Part shown: piece by piece, positions 1 through 6,692 of the stretch | Layout: each line of letters opens with the position of its first letter | How positions within the stretch are numbered: the stretch's first letter is position 1 | DNA from: Gammaproteobacteria bacterium | GTDB taxonomy: Bacteria; Pseudomonadota; Gammaproteobacteria; Enterobacterales; Alteromonadaceae | Assembly (NCBI GenBank): GCA_023380515.1 | Contig: JAMCRH010000145.1 | Span: 3,209 to 11,154, forward strand | Direction: 5' to 3' | Length of the DNA stretch: 7,946 nucleotides | The notes under the pieces: model-generated | What the model was told of the DNA's origin: nothing | What the model saw: the letters and a program-made list of their open reading frames with translations, nothing else | The model's database searches: none | Made by a program: the position numbers and the translations under genes

Positions 1-33
1 CCCCTTGAACGGCTTATGCAAAGTTATCTAAAC

Positions 34-42
34 TGCTATGAT
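34..42 (+). promoter_or_regulatory. Extended -10 promoter for panB-panC
   Basis: TGCTATGAT is a near-ideal extended -10 element (TGn followed by TATGAT). A start site would fall near base 49 and give a leader of about 67 bases before panB. The -35 region at the right distance (14-19, TTATGC) is poor, which is common when the -10 is extended. The rest of bases 1-115 shows no gene end, riboswitch or operator that I can recognise. Assigned by eye. Confidence 0.45.
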
Positions 43-115
43 GTTCCCTGCCTAATCACCATTTGAACGCAGAATAATCGCCCACGCAGAGTTAAACACC
101 AAAGAGGAGTGAGTC

Positions 116-910
116 ATGAGTCGCATTCGAACCGCCGGTTTATTAAAGAAAAAACGTAACGGCGAAAAAATTACCGCCTTGACTGCCTACGACTCAAGTT
201 TTGCAAAGCTGTTTCATGAGTGCGGTGTGGACGTGCTGTTAATCGGCGATTCACTCGGAATGGTGTTGCAAGGGTTAGACTCGACAGTCCCGGTAACCCT
301 TGATGAAGTCGCCTATCATACTCGCTGCGTTCGCGCGGGGAGCAGTGATGCATTCGTCATCGCGGACATGCCATTTATGACCTACCCTGAACCGCTTATT
401 GCCTGTGAAAATGCAGCTGAGCTAATGCGTGCGGGTGCCAACATGGTCAAGCTCGAAGGTGGTGACTGGTTGGTCGAAACCGTTCAAGCACTGACGCGCC
501 AGGGTATTCCAGTTTGCGCGCACATTGGCTTATTGCCACAGTCTGTCAATGTCATTGGCGGCTACAAAGTGCAAGGTCGTGATGAAGCCAGCGCTCAAGC
601 CTTGATTGATCACGCCCAAGCATTAGAAGCGGCAGGTGCTCAATTACTAGTGGTTGAGTGCATTCCAACGCAAGTCGGTAAACGCATTGCCGATGCTTTG
701 AACATTCCGGTCATTGGTATCGGTGCCGGTAAAGAGACCGACGGTCAAATTTTAGTCATGCATGACATGCTCGGCATGAATGCTGACTATTTGCCGAAGT
801 TCACCAAGGACTTTTTAGCCCAAGGTGGCAGCTTGCGGGGTGCCGTCAGCGCTTATGTCGAAGAAGTGCACCAAGGTAAATTCCCAGCACCTGAACATTG
901 CTTTGATTAG
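116..910 (+). CDS. panB: 3-methyl-2-oxobutanoate hydroxymethyltransferase PanB
   Basis: PanB transfers a hydroxymethyl group from 5,10-methylene-tetrahydrofolate to 2-oxoisovalerate, giving ketopantoate, the first committed step of pantothenate (CoA) synthesis in the cytoplasm. The protein has 264 residues, the same length as the E. coli enzyme, with a single TIM-barrel domain. Key residues sit at the positions known from E. coli: Asp45-Ser46 in IGDSLGM, Asp84, Lys112 and Glu114 in MVKLEGG, His136 and the catalytic Glu181 in VVECIP. Asp45, Asp84 and Glu114 belong to the Mg2+/substrate site. The ATG start has a strong Shine-Dalgarno (AGAGGAG) six bases upstream. It lies 30 bases before panC, the usual panBC pair, and probably shares one transcript from the promoter at 34-42. 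Identification is essentially certain. Confidence 0.98.
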   Translation: MSRIRTAGLLKKKRNGEKITALTAYDSSFAKLFHECGVDVLLIGDSLGMVLQGLDSTVPVTLDEVAYHTRCVRAGSSDAFVIADMPFMTYPEPLIACENAAELMRAGANMVKLEGGDWLVETVQALTRQGIPVCAHIGLLPQSVNVIGGYKVQGRDEASAQALIDHAQALEAAGAQLLVVECIPTQVGKRIADALNIPVIGIGAGKETDGQILVMHDMLGMNADYLPKFTKDFLAQGGSLRGAVSAYVEEVHQGKFPAPEHCFD

Positions 911-940
911 TCTTAGACCGACTGAAAAGGAAGCGCATTG

Positions 941-1789
941 ATGTTACATCTAGAAACGCTTGAGCAACTCCGTCGTACGCGTCGCCAGTGGACTGAATCG
1001 AAAGCCACAGTTGCGTTTGTGCCGACGATGGGCAACCTGCACGAAGGTCACCTGCGTTTAGTTGCTGCTGCTCGCGAACTTGCCGACAAAGTGATTGTGA
1101 GCATTTACGTCAATCCGATGCAGTTTGGTGTGAACGAGGATCTTGATAAATACCCCCGCACCTTAGCGGCTGATATGGAAAAACTAACCGCTGCTGGTGC
1201 TGACGCTGTATTCACCCCAGACACCAGTATGATCTACCCTCGTGGACTAGGCGACCAAACCTATGTCGAAGTGCCCGGTATTAGCGACATTCTTTGTGGC
1301 GCGTCACGGCCTGGACATTTCCGCGGTGTCGCGACCATTGTCTGTAAGTTATTTAATATGGTGCAACCGGATCACGCAGTGTTCGGTAAGAAAGACTATC
1401 AGCAATTGATGATCATTCGTCTTATGAGTCAAGATCTGTCATTACCGCTAGCCATTCATGGTATCGATACCGTCCGCGCTGACGACGGCTTGGCCTTGAG
1501 CTCTCGCAATGGCTATTTATCTGACGCTGAGCGCCAGCAAGCAACGGCTGTGTATCGTTCTATGCAGGCGGTCGCTCATGCCCTAAAAGCCGAGCGAAGT
1601 GACTTTCAAAACATCGAGCAAGAAGCTCGCAATATCCTCAAAGAAGCCGGATTCACACCCGATTACGTGAGTATCCGCCGCCAAGCCGACTTAACGCCGC
1701 CGAGTGCAGAAGACGCGCAACTTGTCGTCCTCGTCGCCGCGTATTTAGGAAAAACGCGCCTAATCGACAACCTCGAAATTAATCGATAA
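941..1789 (+). CDS. panC: Pantothenate synthetase PanC
   Basis: PanC condenses pantoate with beta-alanine, using ATP through a pantoyl-adenylate intermediate, to give pantothenate. From the ATG at 941 the protein has 282 residues, normal for the family. The nucleotidyltransferase fold signatures are present: PTMGNLHEGH (28-37, the HxGH-type ATP motif), the substrate-site stretch ASRPGHFRGV (121-130), FGKKDYQQ (148-155) and the SSRNGYL loop (187-193). The smaller C-terminal domain follows. A TTG at 938 lies directly before the ATG and could extend the frame by one residue, but the ATG at 941 is preferred, with AAGGAAG as ribosome binding site about eight bases upstream. It is co-directional with panB, and its beta-alanine would come from the convergent panP product. 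Confidence 0.98.
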   Translation: MLHLETLEQLRRTRRQWTESKATVAFVPTMGNLHEGHLRLVAAARELADKVIVSIYVNPMQFGVNEDLDKYPRTLAADMEKLTAAGADAVFTPDTSMIYPRGLGDQTYVEVPGISDILCGASRPGHFRGVATIVCKLFNMVQPDHAVFGKKDYQQLMIIRLMSQDLSLPLAIHGIDTVRADDGLALSSRNGYLSDAERQQATAVYRSMQAVAHALKAERSDFQNIEQEARNILKEAGFTPDYVSIRRQADLTPPSAEDAQLVVLVAAYLGKTRLIDNLEINR

Positions 1790-1800
1790 TCGCACAGTCT

Positions 1801-1831
1801 CACACAGCCCAATTGATGCTTGGGCTGTGTG
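1801..1831. terminator. Inverted repeat between convergent panC and panP
   Basis: A perfect 12-bp stem (CACACAGCCCAA, 1801-1812, against TTGGGCTGTGTG, 1820-1831) encloses a 7-base loop. It sits in the 78-base gap between the 3' ends of panC and panP, where a shared bidirectional terminator is expected. On the + strand a T-rich tract (TTTGG, TTTTTGG, TTTTT) begins only about ten bases after the stem, and the - strand side has no U run, so it is not a textbook intrinsic terminator for either gene. Confidence 0.55.
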
Positions 1832-1867
1832 TGCAAAGCATTTGGTTTTTGGTTTTTACTTATCGAC

Positions 1868-3532
1868 TTAAAGTGCGGAAGGTTCTTGCACTAATAAACC
1901 ACAATGTTCCGCTGTGGTTTTTATCTGTTGCATGAGATTTTTCGCATGACTTGCTAATTCACGTTGCTCCGCAATAATTTCCTGCAGCATGGTCTCCGTA
2001 GTCAACGGATTGGCAAGCACCGTGCGAAACACCACACTACCTTCGTGGCCGTATTGGGCGGGCGTTAATTTGGTTCGGGAAACAAACGAACGGCCATTCT
2101 CACGCTGGGTTTTCTGAATATAGCGCGTCAGCGTGTTCAATAACGGTGTCATTTCCTTAATTTGCTCATGGCTCGCATGCGGCAACTGTGCTTTGAGCCC
2201 GAATGGCACATAGCGATAGGTTAACAAGCACAACTCTGGATGCGTAATCACTTCAAAGTCATCTTGCCGGTCAATGAGCTCAGCGAAATACTTGGCTTTT
2301 GTAATGCTAGTGTCGATTAATAGCTCGTAACCACGGCGGCCCATGACATGCAAAGCTGAGTAGACCAACATAGCCATGCCCGGACGCGAGCCTTCCATAG
2401 TATGGCTACCTAAGTCTTTTGAACCGCGACGAATAATGTATTCCGCATGATGCTCAATCGCGTTCACTAAGCCTGGATCTTTAAACAAAACCATACCCGC
2501 ACCCATCGGCACGTACATCTGTTTGTGTGCGTCAATGGTGACACTGTCGGCTAGTTCAATGCCAGCAAGTAGAGGCCGGTGGGTACTCGACATTAAAGTC
2601 GCACCGCCCCATGCTGCATCCACATGAAAATGAGTGCGGTATTCTTTGGCTATTTCAGCCATGGCCTGTAATGGATCGATATGACCCGTTTCTGTCGTAC
2701 CAGCAATACCAACAATCGCCAGTACGCGACCACCGCTAGCGGTTACGTCGGCAGCTGCTTTACGCAGCGCATCAACTCGAATACGGTTATTCTCGTCCGT
2801 GGCTACAGTAACAATGTTCTGTCGGCCAATACCAAGCACATCGGCAGCTTTACCCAGTGAATAATGACCACGTTCAGAAACTAAGATAACTAATCGATTG
2901 TAACCATAGTGGCTTAAACCGGCGGCTAAGCCTTCGGCACCAACGCCGGCAAAGCCTTTCCGCGGTGCTAGTAAATTATTGCGGGCAACCCAAAGCGCTG
3001 AAATATTGGCAATGGTACCACCTGAACAGAATGCACCGAGTGAGTACTCGGCGTTATGCATCCAACGGTGATAAAAAGCTTCGTTCTCACCGTAAACCAA
3101 GTGGTGCAACATGCCCAAAACATTGCGCTCAAGCGGCGTAAATGCTTTCGAAGTTTCGATTTTGACAAGATTCTGGTTCAAGCCGACCATGAGTTTGGCC
3201 AACGGCAGTAAAAAATAGGGAAGCGCTGAGGTCATGTGACCGATGAAGCGAGGCGATGCTGTGTGCACCGATTGGGCAACAAGCTTTTTCAGCAACGTTT
3301 CCGTATGGCTCGAAACAAACTCGGGTTGTTCTGGGATGGTACTATCAGCGAAATCTTTTTCGATTTCATGTAACGGACGTTCTTGCGCGACAATATGAGA
3401 GGACAGAAAATCTTCAAGATTCTCTGACAAATGCTTCTCAATTTGACCCAATGTCGAGTCTGGAGCTTCCGGCACCGTAAAGATGCGGAACAACGACTCC
3501 ATGCTGACTTCAGCGGTTGTTTTGGGCGCCAC
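1868..3532 (-). CDS. panP: PLP-dependent aspartate 1-decarboxylase, PanP type
   Basis: This is a group II (glutamate-decarboxylase-like) PLP enzyme of 554 residues. It resembles the PanP family known from Vibrio, which decarboxylates L-aspartate to beta-alanine and replaces the pyruvoyl enzyme PanD. Visible PLP-site features are CSGGT (169-173), a His in SERGHYS (His223) expected to stack on the cofactor, Asp305 in HVDAAWGG and the Schiff-base Lys337 in DAHK. The N-terminal stretch through ESLFRIFTVPEAPDSTLG (12-29) and the QSVHTASPRFIGHMTSALP region (87-105) is the part I recall as typical of PanP. The start codon is GTG at 3532, with AGGAG six bases upstream; the first internal ATG (residue 11) has no good ribosome site. 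It converges on panC, which fits a role in supplying beta-alanine. Substrate is inferred from family likeness and context; glutamate or another amino acid cannot be excluded from sequence alone. Confidence 0.88.
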   Translation of the reverse strand: MAPKTTAEVSMESLFRIFTVPEAPDSTLGQIEKHLSENLEDFLSSHIVAQERPLHEIEKDFADSTIPEQPEFVSSHTETLLKKLVAQSVHTASPRFIGHMTSALPYFLLPLAKLMVGLNQNLVKIETSKAFTPLERNVLGMLHHLVYGENEAFYHRWMHNAEYSLGAFCSGGTIANISALWVARNNLLAPRKGFAGVGAEGLAAGLSHYGYNRLVILVSERGHYSLGKAADVLGIGRQNIVTVATDENNRIRVDALRKAAADVTASGGRVLAIVGIAGTTETGHIDPLQAMAEIAKEYRTHFHVDAAWGGATLMSSTHRPLLAGIELADSVTIDAHKQMYVPMGAGMVLFKDPGLVNAIEHHAEYIIRRGSKDLGSHTMEGSRPGMAMLVYSALHVMGRRGYELLIDTSITKAKYFAELIDRQDDFEVITHPELCLLTYRYVPFGLKAQLPHASHEQIKEMTPLLNTLTRYIQKTQRENGRSFVSRTKLTPAQYGHEGSVVFRTVLANPLTTETMLQEIIAEQRELASHAKNLMQQIKTTAEHCGLLVQEPSAL

Positions 3533-3600
3533 GCAATTCTCCTGACTAAAAATTTTGAGCCGGCAACTCTAGCACATTTGTAGGCTGTCTCGCTACATTC

Positions 3601-3606
3601 AGTATA
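3601..3606 (-). promoter_or_regulatory. Possible -10 element upstream of panP
   Basis: Read on the - strand, TATACT lies about 70 bases before the GTG of panP, just beyond the stop codon of the TrmB-like gene. No convincing -35 hexamer is found 16-18 bases upstream. The 78-base gap also lacks a clear terminator, so panP may equally be read through from the genes upstream. Weak suggestion only. Confidence 0.2.
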
Positions 3607-3610
3607 GTGG

Positions 3611-4336
3611 CTAAGACAGCAAGGCTGCACGAATCGCCGCTAACTCGTCAGCGGCTAACAGGTTTGGCACAGTAAGCTCGCTATGCAAACGCCAGAGCGC
3701 CTGCCCGCTAGCCTGATACTTACGCTCGAATGGTGTGATTGGTTCTAAATTTGTTGCTAATTTTTCAACCTGTGCGGGAATTTGTAAACAGGCCAGCGCC
3801 AATGCAAACTCTTCGAGATAAGTCTGCCAGTTGCTGCGCATTTCCAGCTCGCCACCAAGCTGTACTAGAGCTGGGAATACCGGTGCACCATGCCAACGGC
3901 GACCCAAATGCTTTTTCTTCGGCCACGGATTAGGATAAAGAACAAAGTGTTTTTGAACCGGCCATGCTGCCGCATGAGCTAAACGCCAAAAGTCGTTTAA
4001 ATCCGCCCGCACTAACAAATACTCACCCGCTTCAGCGTGCCGCTGGTGTGCAACGTGTTTTCCGAGTCGATGAGCCGACTTGTCGACGCCAACAACCAAT
4101 GCCTCAGGATACCGCGCAGCCAAATAGGCGGTGCTCTCGCCAACACCGCAGCACGAGTCTAAGATGAGTGGCTTTGAACTGCTTTGTAGCAGTCGATCGA
4201 CTTCTGCAAAAGCCGCTTCACTATGTGCAGCATACGGCTTTTGAAAGTCTGATTGCCAATATCGTGCGACGGCGCTAGGCACATCTTCGTGGGGACCGCT
4301 TTGGTTGCTCGTAATACTTCGCGATTGTTGCTGCAT
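3611..4336 (-). CDS. TrmB-like SAM-dependent methyltransferase (paralogue)
   Basis: A 241-residue class I Rossmann methyltransferase of the TrmB (tRNA guanine-N7 methyltransferase) superfamily. Motif I is ILDSCCGVGEST (58-69) for SAM binding, followed by an acidic strand end at Asp85 (VGVDKS). The family block YPNPWPKKKHLGRR (134-147), LGGELEMRSNW (160-170) and TPFERKY (201-207) match the TrmB layout, including the C-terminal TxFE motif. The first block carries Asn136 where E. coli and Bacillus TrmB have the Asp of PDPW, and the N-terminal region differs from housekeeping TrmB, so I infer a paralogue with a possibly different substrate. The ATG at 4336 lies three bases after the permease stop with only a weak ribosome site, which suggests translational coupling. 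It is the last gene of the tight - strand block. tRNA methylation is possible but unproven. Confidence 0.75.
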   Translation of the reverse strand: MQQQSRSITSNQSGPHEDVPSAVARYWQSDFQKPYAAHSEAAFAEVDRLLQSSSKPLILDSCCGVGESTAYLAARYPEALVVGVDKSAHRLGKHVAHQRHAEAGEYLLVRADLNDFWRLAHAAAWPVQKHFVLYPNPWPKKKHLGRRWHGAPVFPALVQLGGELEMRSNWQTYLEEFALALACLQIPAQVEKLATNLEPITPFERKYQASGQALWRLHSELTVPNLLAADELAAIRAALLS

Positions 4337-4339
4337 AAC

Positions 4340-5094
4340 TTAGGTTCGCACCCCAGTACCACGTTTCAGCAAATACCAAGCCAAGGTGAAGAACACTGCG
4401 TTAAAGACTAACAACACCGCAATTGCGACCATAGGTTGAATGTCCGAAACTCCAATAAAGCCGTAACGGAAACCATTCACCATGTAGATAATCGGATTAA
4501 ACTGCGATACGGCCTGCCAGAAGCTAGGCAGCAAGGTAATCGAATAAAACACCCCACCTAAATAGGTTAACGGTGTTAAAACGAAAGTTGGAATAATCGA
4601 AATATCGTCAAATGACTTGGCAAACATGGCATTTAATAAGCCGCCAAGAGCAAATAATGTGGCAGTTAAAATCACAGTCGCAATGATCATCGCAATGCTT
4701 TGAATTTGCAGCGGCACAAAAAAGCCCGACACCAAGGTAACAATAATAGCGACTAATAGAGCGCGCGCTACACCGCCGCCGATATAACCCAAAATGATCG
4801 TAATGTTGGAAACGGGTGCCACCAACATTTCCTCAAGATTGCGCTGAAACTTAGCACTAAAGAAGGCGTGACCACCATCGGCATCATCATGATTAAGCCC
4901 GGAACAATAAATTCCATATAACTGACGCCACCCATTTCGCCAATGCGCGAACCAATGAGACTGCCAAATATGATGAAATAAAGCGTCATTGTGATGGCTG
5001 GCGGGACAAGCGTTTGTACCCAAATCCGCAGAAAACGAGTGCACTCTTTAATCCAGATCGTTTTTAGCGCTGTGAAATAAATAGGGTTACGCAT
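4340..5094 (-). pseudogene. yadH: ABC-2 transporter permease, YadH-like, frame-disrupted
   Basis: The integral membrane half of a YadG/YadH-type ABC exporter, split over two reading frames. The first 70 residues (ATG at 5094, through VPGLIMM, ending at 4885) closely resemble E. coli YadH. The family sequence resumes at FFSAKFQRNLEEMLVAPV (from 4864) in another frame and runs 174 residues to the stop at 4340. Only 20 bases separate the blocks, where YadH as I recall it has 13 residues (39 bases), so about 19 bases are missing. Restoring them would give 257 residues, against 256 in E. coli. The uncorrected first frame ends near 4768 after about 108 residues and loses most of the membrane segments. 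The start overlaps the ATPase stop by eight bases (ATGCGTAA), with AAGGAG ten bases upstream. Both halves look well conserved, so the lesion is recent or is a sequence error. Confidence 0.85.
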
Positions 5095-6028
5095 GGGCAG
5101 CAGACTCCTTAGATTCCCGACCTTGTTCAACTAAATTAACGAACAGCTCTTCGAGACGGTTGGCTTTGTTGCGCATCGATAGGACTTTTATATTCTGAGC
5201 AGAGAGTTCACTAAAGACTGAGTTCAAGCCCGCCGATTTTGCCACATCCACTTCGATTGTATGATCATCAATCACTCGCATGGTTGCTGACTCGATTACA
5301 GGAGCCGCAGTGATCGGCTCTAAATCAAGTACGAAGGTTTCGACATTTAATTTATTGAGAAGAGCCTTCATTGTCGTGTTTTCGATAATTTTGCCTTTGT
5401 CGATAATGCCGATATTGCGACAAAGCATTTCCGCTTCTTCGAGATAATGCGTGGTCAGAATAATGGTCACGCCTTCTTTATTGATGCGCGTTAAAAACTC
5501 CCACATCGAACGGCGCAGCTCAATATCAACACCGGCTGTCGGCTCGTCGAGAATCAATAGTTTAGGTTCATGCAGCAAGGCTCGCGCAATCATGAGCCGA
5601 CGCTTCATACCGCCAGACAGGTTGCGGGCGCGCTCATTACGTTTGTCCCACAAACCTAACTGTTTGAGGTATTTTTCTGCGCGTTCTTTCGCTAACGTCC
5701 GCGATACACCATAGTAGCCAGCTTGATTCACTACAATTTGCATCAGGGTTTCAAACTGGTTGAAATTGAATTCTTGCGGCACCAAGCCAATATGCTGTTT
5801 CACTTCGTTAATTTGCGTGTCGAGGTCGTAGCCAAATACTTTGACGGTACCTGAGCTTTTGTTCACAAGCGACGAGATGATGCCGATGGTGGTCGATTTG
5901 CCAGCACCATTGGGCCCTAGCAGCGCATAAAAGTCACCGACTTTAACGGTCAGGTCTAAGCCCTTTAATGCTTCAAAACCACCACGATAAGTTTTGCGCA
6001 ATTCACTGATTTCCAGTGCATACGTCAT
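5087..6028 (-). CDS. yadG: ABC transporter ATP-binding protein, YadG-like
   Basis: A 313-residue ABC ATPase (E. coli YadG has about 308) expected to drive the adjacent permease as an ABC-2 exporter at the inner membrane. All ATPase elements are intact: Walker A GPNGAGKST (38-46), Q-loop Gln85 in LVPQEF, signature LSGGM (137-141), Walker B LLILDE (157-162), D-loop AGVD (165-168) and switch His194 in TTHYLEEAE. A C-terminal tail of roughly 100 residues follows, as in drug/polysaccharide-type ABC-2 ATPases. The ATG at 6028 has GGAG six bases upstream and lies 18 bases after ubiX; its stop overlaps the permease start. The exported substrate is not known for this family and nothing here identifies it. 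If the permease really is broken, this ATPase has lost its partner. Confidence 0.93.
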   Translation of the reverse strand: MTYALEISELRKTYRGGFEALKGLDLTVKVGDFYALLGPNGAGKSTTIGIISSLVNKSSGTVKVFGYDLDTQINEVKQHIGLVPQEFNFNQFETLMQIVVNQAGYYGVSRTLAKERAEKYLKQLGLWDKRNERARNLSGGMKRRLMIARALLHEPKLLILDEPTAGVDIELRRSMWEFLTRINKEGVTIILTTHYLEEAEMLCRNIGIIDKGKIIENTTMKALLNKLNVETFVLDLEPITAAPVIESATMRVIDDHTIEVDVAKSAGLNSVFSELSAQNIKVLSMRNKANRLEELFVNLVEQGRESKESAAHA

Positions 6029-6046
6029 AACAGTCTCCGAAATAAC

Positions 6047-6670
6047 TTAGTTCGAGCGTGAGTCGTAGCCCCAGCGCGGCATAATGTCTTGGTCTAAACC
6101 TAAATGGTCAAGAATACGAGCCACCATAAAATCTACTAGATCTTGAATGGACGTCGGTTGATGATAGAAACCAGGCGCCGCTGGCATAATCACGACACCC
6201 ATGTTGGCAAGCGTCAACATGTGTTGCAAATGAATACTGTGGAGCGGGGTTTCGCGCGGCACTAATATCAGTTGCCCGCGTTCTTTCAAAACAACGTCTG
6301 CGGCACGTTCAATGAGGTTGTCACTGGCACCCAATGCAATCGCTGACAAGGTTCCGGTTGAACACGGCACCACGACCATGCGTTTTGGCGCCGCCGAACC
6401 GGAGGCGACCGGTGAAAACCACTCTTCCTTACCGAAAACCTGTAATTGCTCAGGACTGACGCCAAAGCGCTGACACAAAACCTCTTGAATAGCAGATGGT
6501 GAACCGGGCAATTTCAAGCCTTCTTCGGTTGCCAAAACCACCCGCGCAGCGCTCGATATGAGTAAATAAACTTGCTGCTTTTGGGCTAGCAAACATTCGA
6601 GTAACCTTAAGGCATAGGGCGCGCCCGAGGCACCGGTTATGGCGACTGTAATGCGCTCATTTTTATGCAT
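6047..6670 (-). CDS. ubiX: Flavin prenyltransferase UbiX
   Basis: UbiX joins dimethylallyl phosphate to FMN to make prenylated FMN, the cofactor of UbiD decarboxylase in ubiquinone synthesis. The 207-residue flavoprotein fold shows [10 protein letters not shown] (11-20, FMN site with Ser15), Glu49, [11 protein letters not shown] (102-112), Arg122, Lys129, Arg139-Glu140 and Tyr169 in APGFYHQP. These coincide with the numbering of the substrate-binding residues described for Pseudomonas UbiX. The ATG at 6670 has GGAGG six bases upstream. It lies 22 bases after mpl and 18 bases before the ABC ATPase, so it is probably in one operon with them. UbiD, its functional partner, is not in the window. 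The related phenolic-acid decarboxylase subunits (Pad1/PadB) are less likely, because no other subunits are adjacent. Confidence 0.95.
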   Translation of the reverse strand: MHKNERITVAITGASGAPYALRLLECLLAQKQQVYLLISSAARVVLATEEGLKLPGSPSAIQEVLCQRFGVSPEQLQVFGKEEWFSPVASGSAAPKRMVVVPCSTGTLSAIALGASDNLIERAADVVLKERGQLILVPRETPLHSIHLQHMLTLANMGVVIMPAAPGFYHQPTSIQDLVDFMVARILDHLGLDQDIMPRWGYDSRSN

Positions 6671-6692
6671 GTGTTGCCTCCGCTATTAAAGG

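Noticed and set aside
5..10. TTGAAC as -35 for the panB promoter
   Set aside because: It lies 26 bases from TATGAT, too far; pairing it with TAAACT (29-34) needs an 18-base spacer and gives a weaker -10.
1868..3532. Glutamate decarboxylase GadB
   Set aside because: The GAD-like fold is shared, but the N-terminal region and length match PanP as I recall it, and the gene abuts panBC.
3579..3600. Short inverted repeat TGTAG/CTACA as a terminator after the methyltransferase gene
   Set aside because: The stem is only five bases with a nine-base loop and no following U run.
4865..4900. Programmed -1 frameshift joining the two permease halves
   Set aside because: The -1 direction would restore the frame, but no in-frame X XXY YYZ slippery heptamer is present and about six residues of the family would still be missing.
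4340..5044. A single 234-residue membrane protein starting near 5044
   Set aside because: Its first 60 or so residues are an out-of-frame reading of the permease N-terminus; family similarity begins only at AFFSAKF near 4867.
5094..5130. Permease start at the TTG at 5130
   Set aside because: It would overlap the ATPase gene by 44 bases, and the family N-terminus aligns with the ATG at 5094, which has AAGGAG upstream and an eight-base overlap with the ATPase stop.
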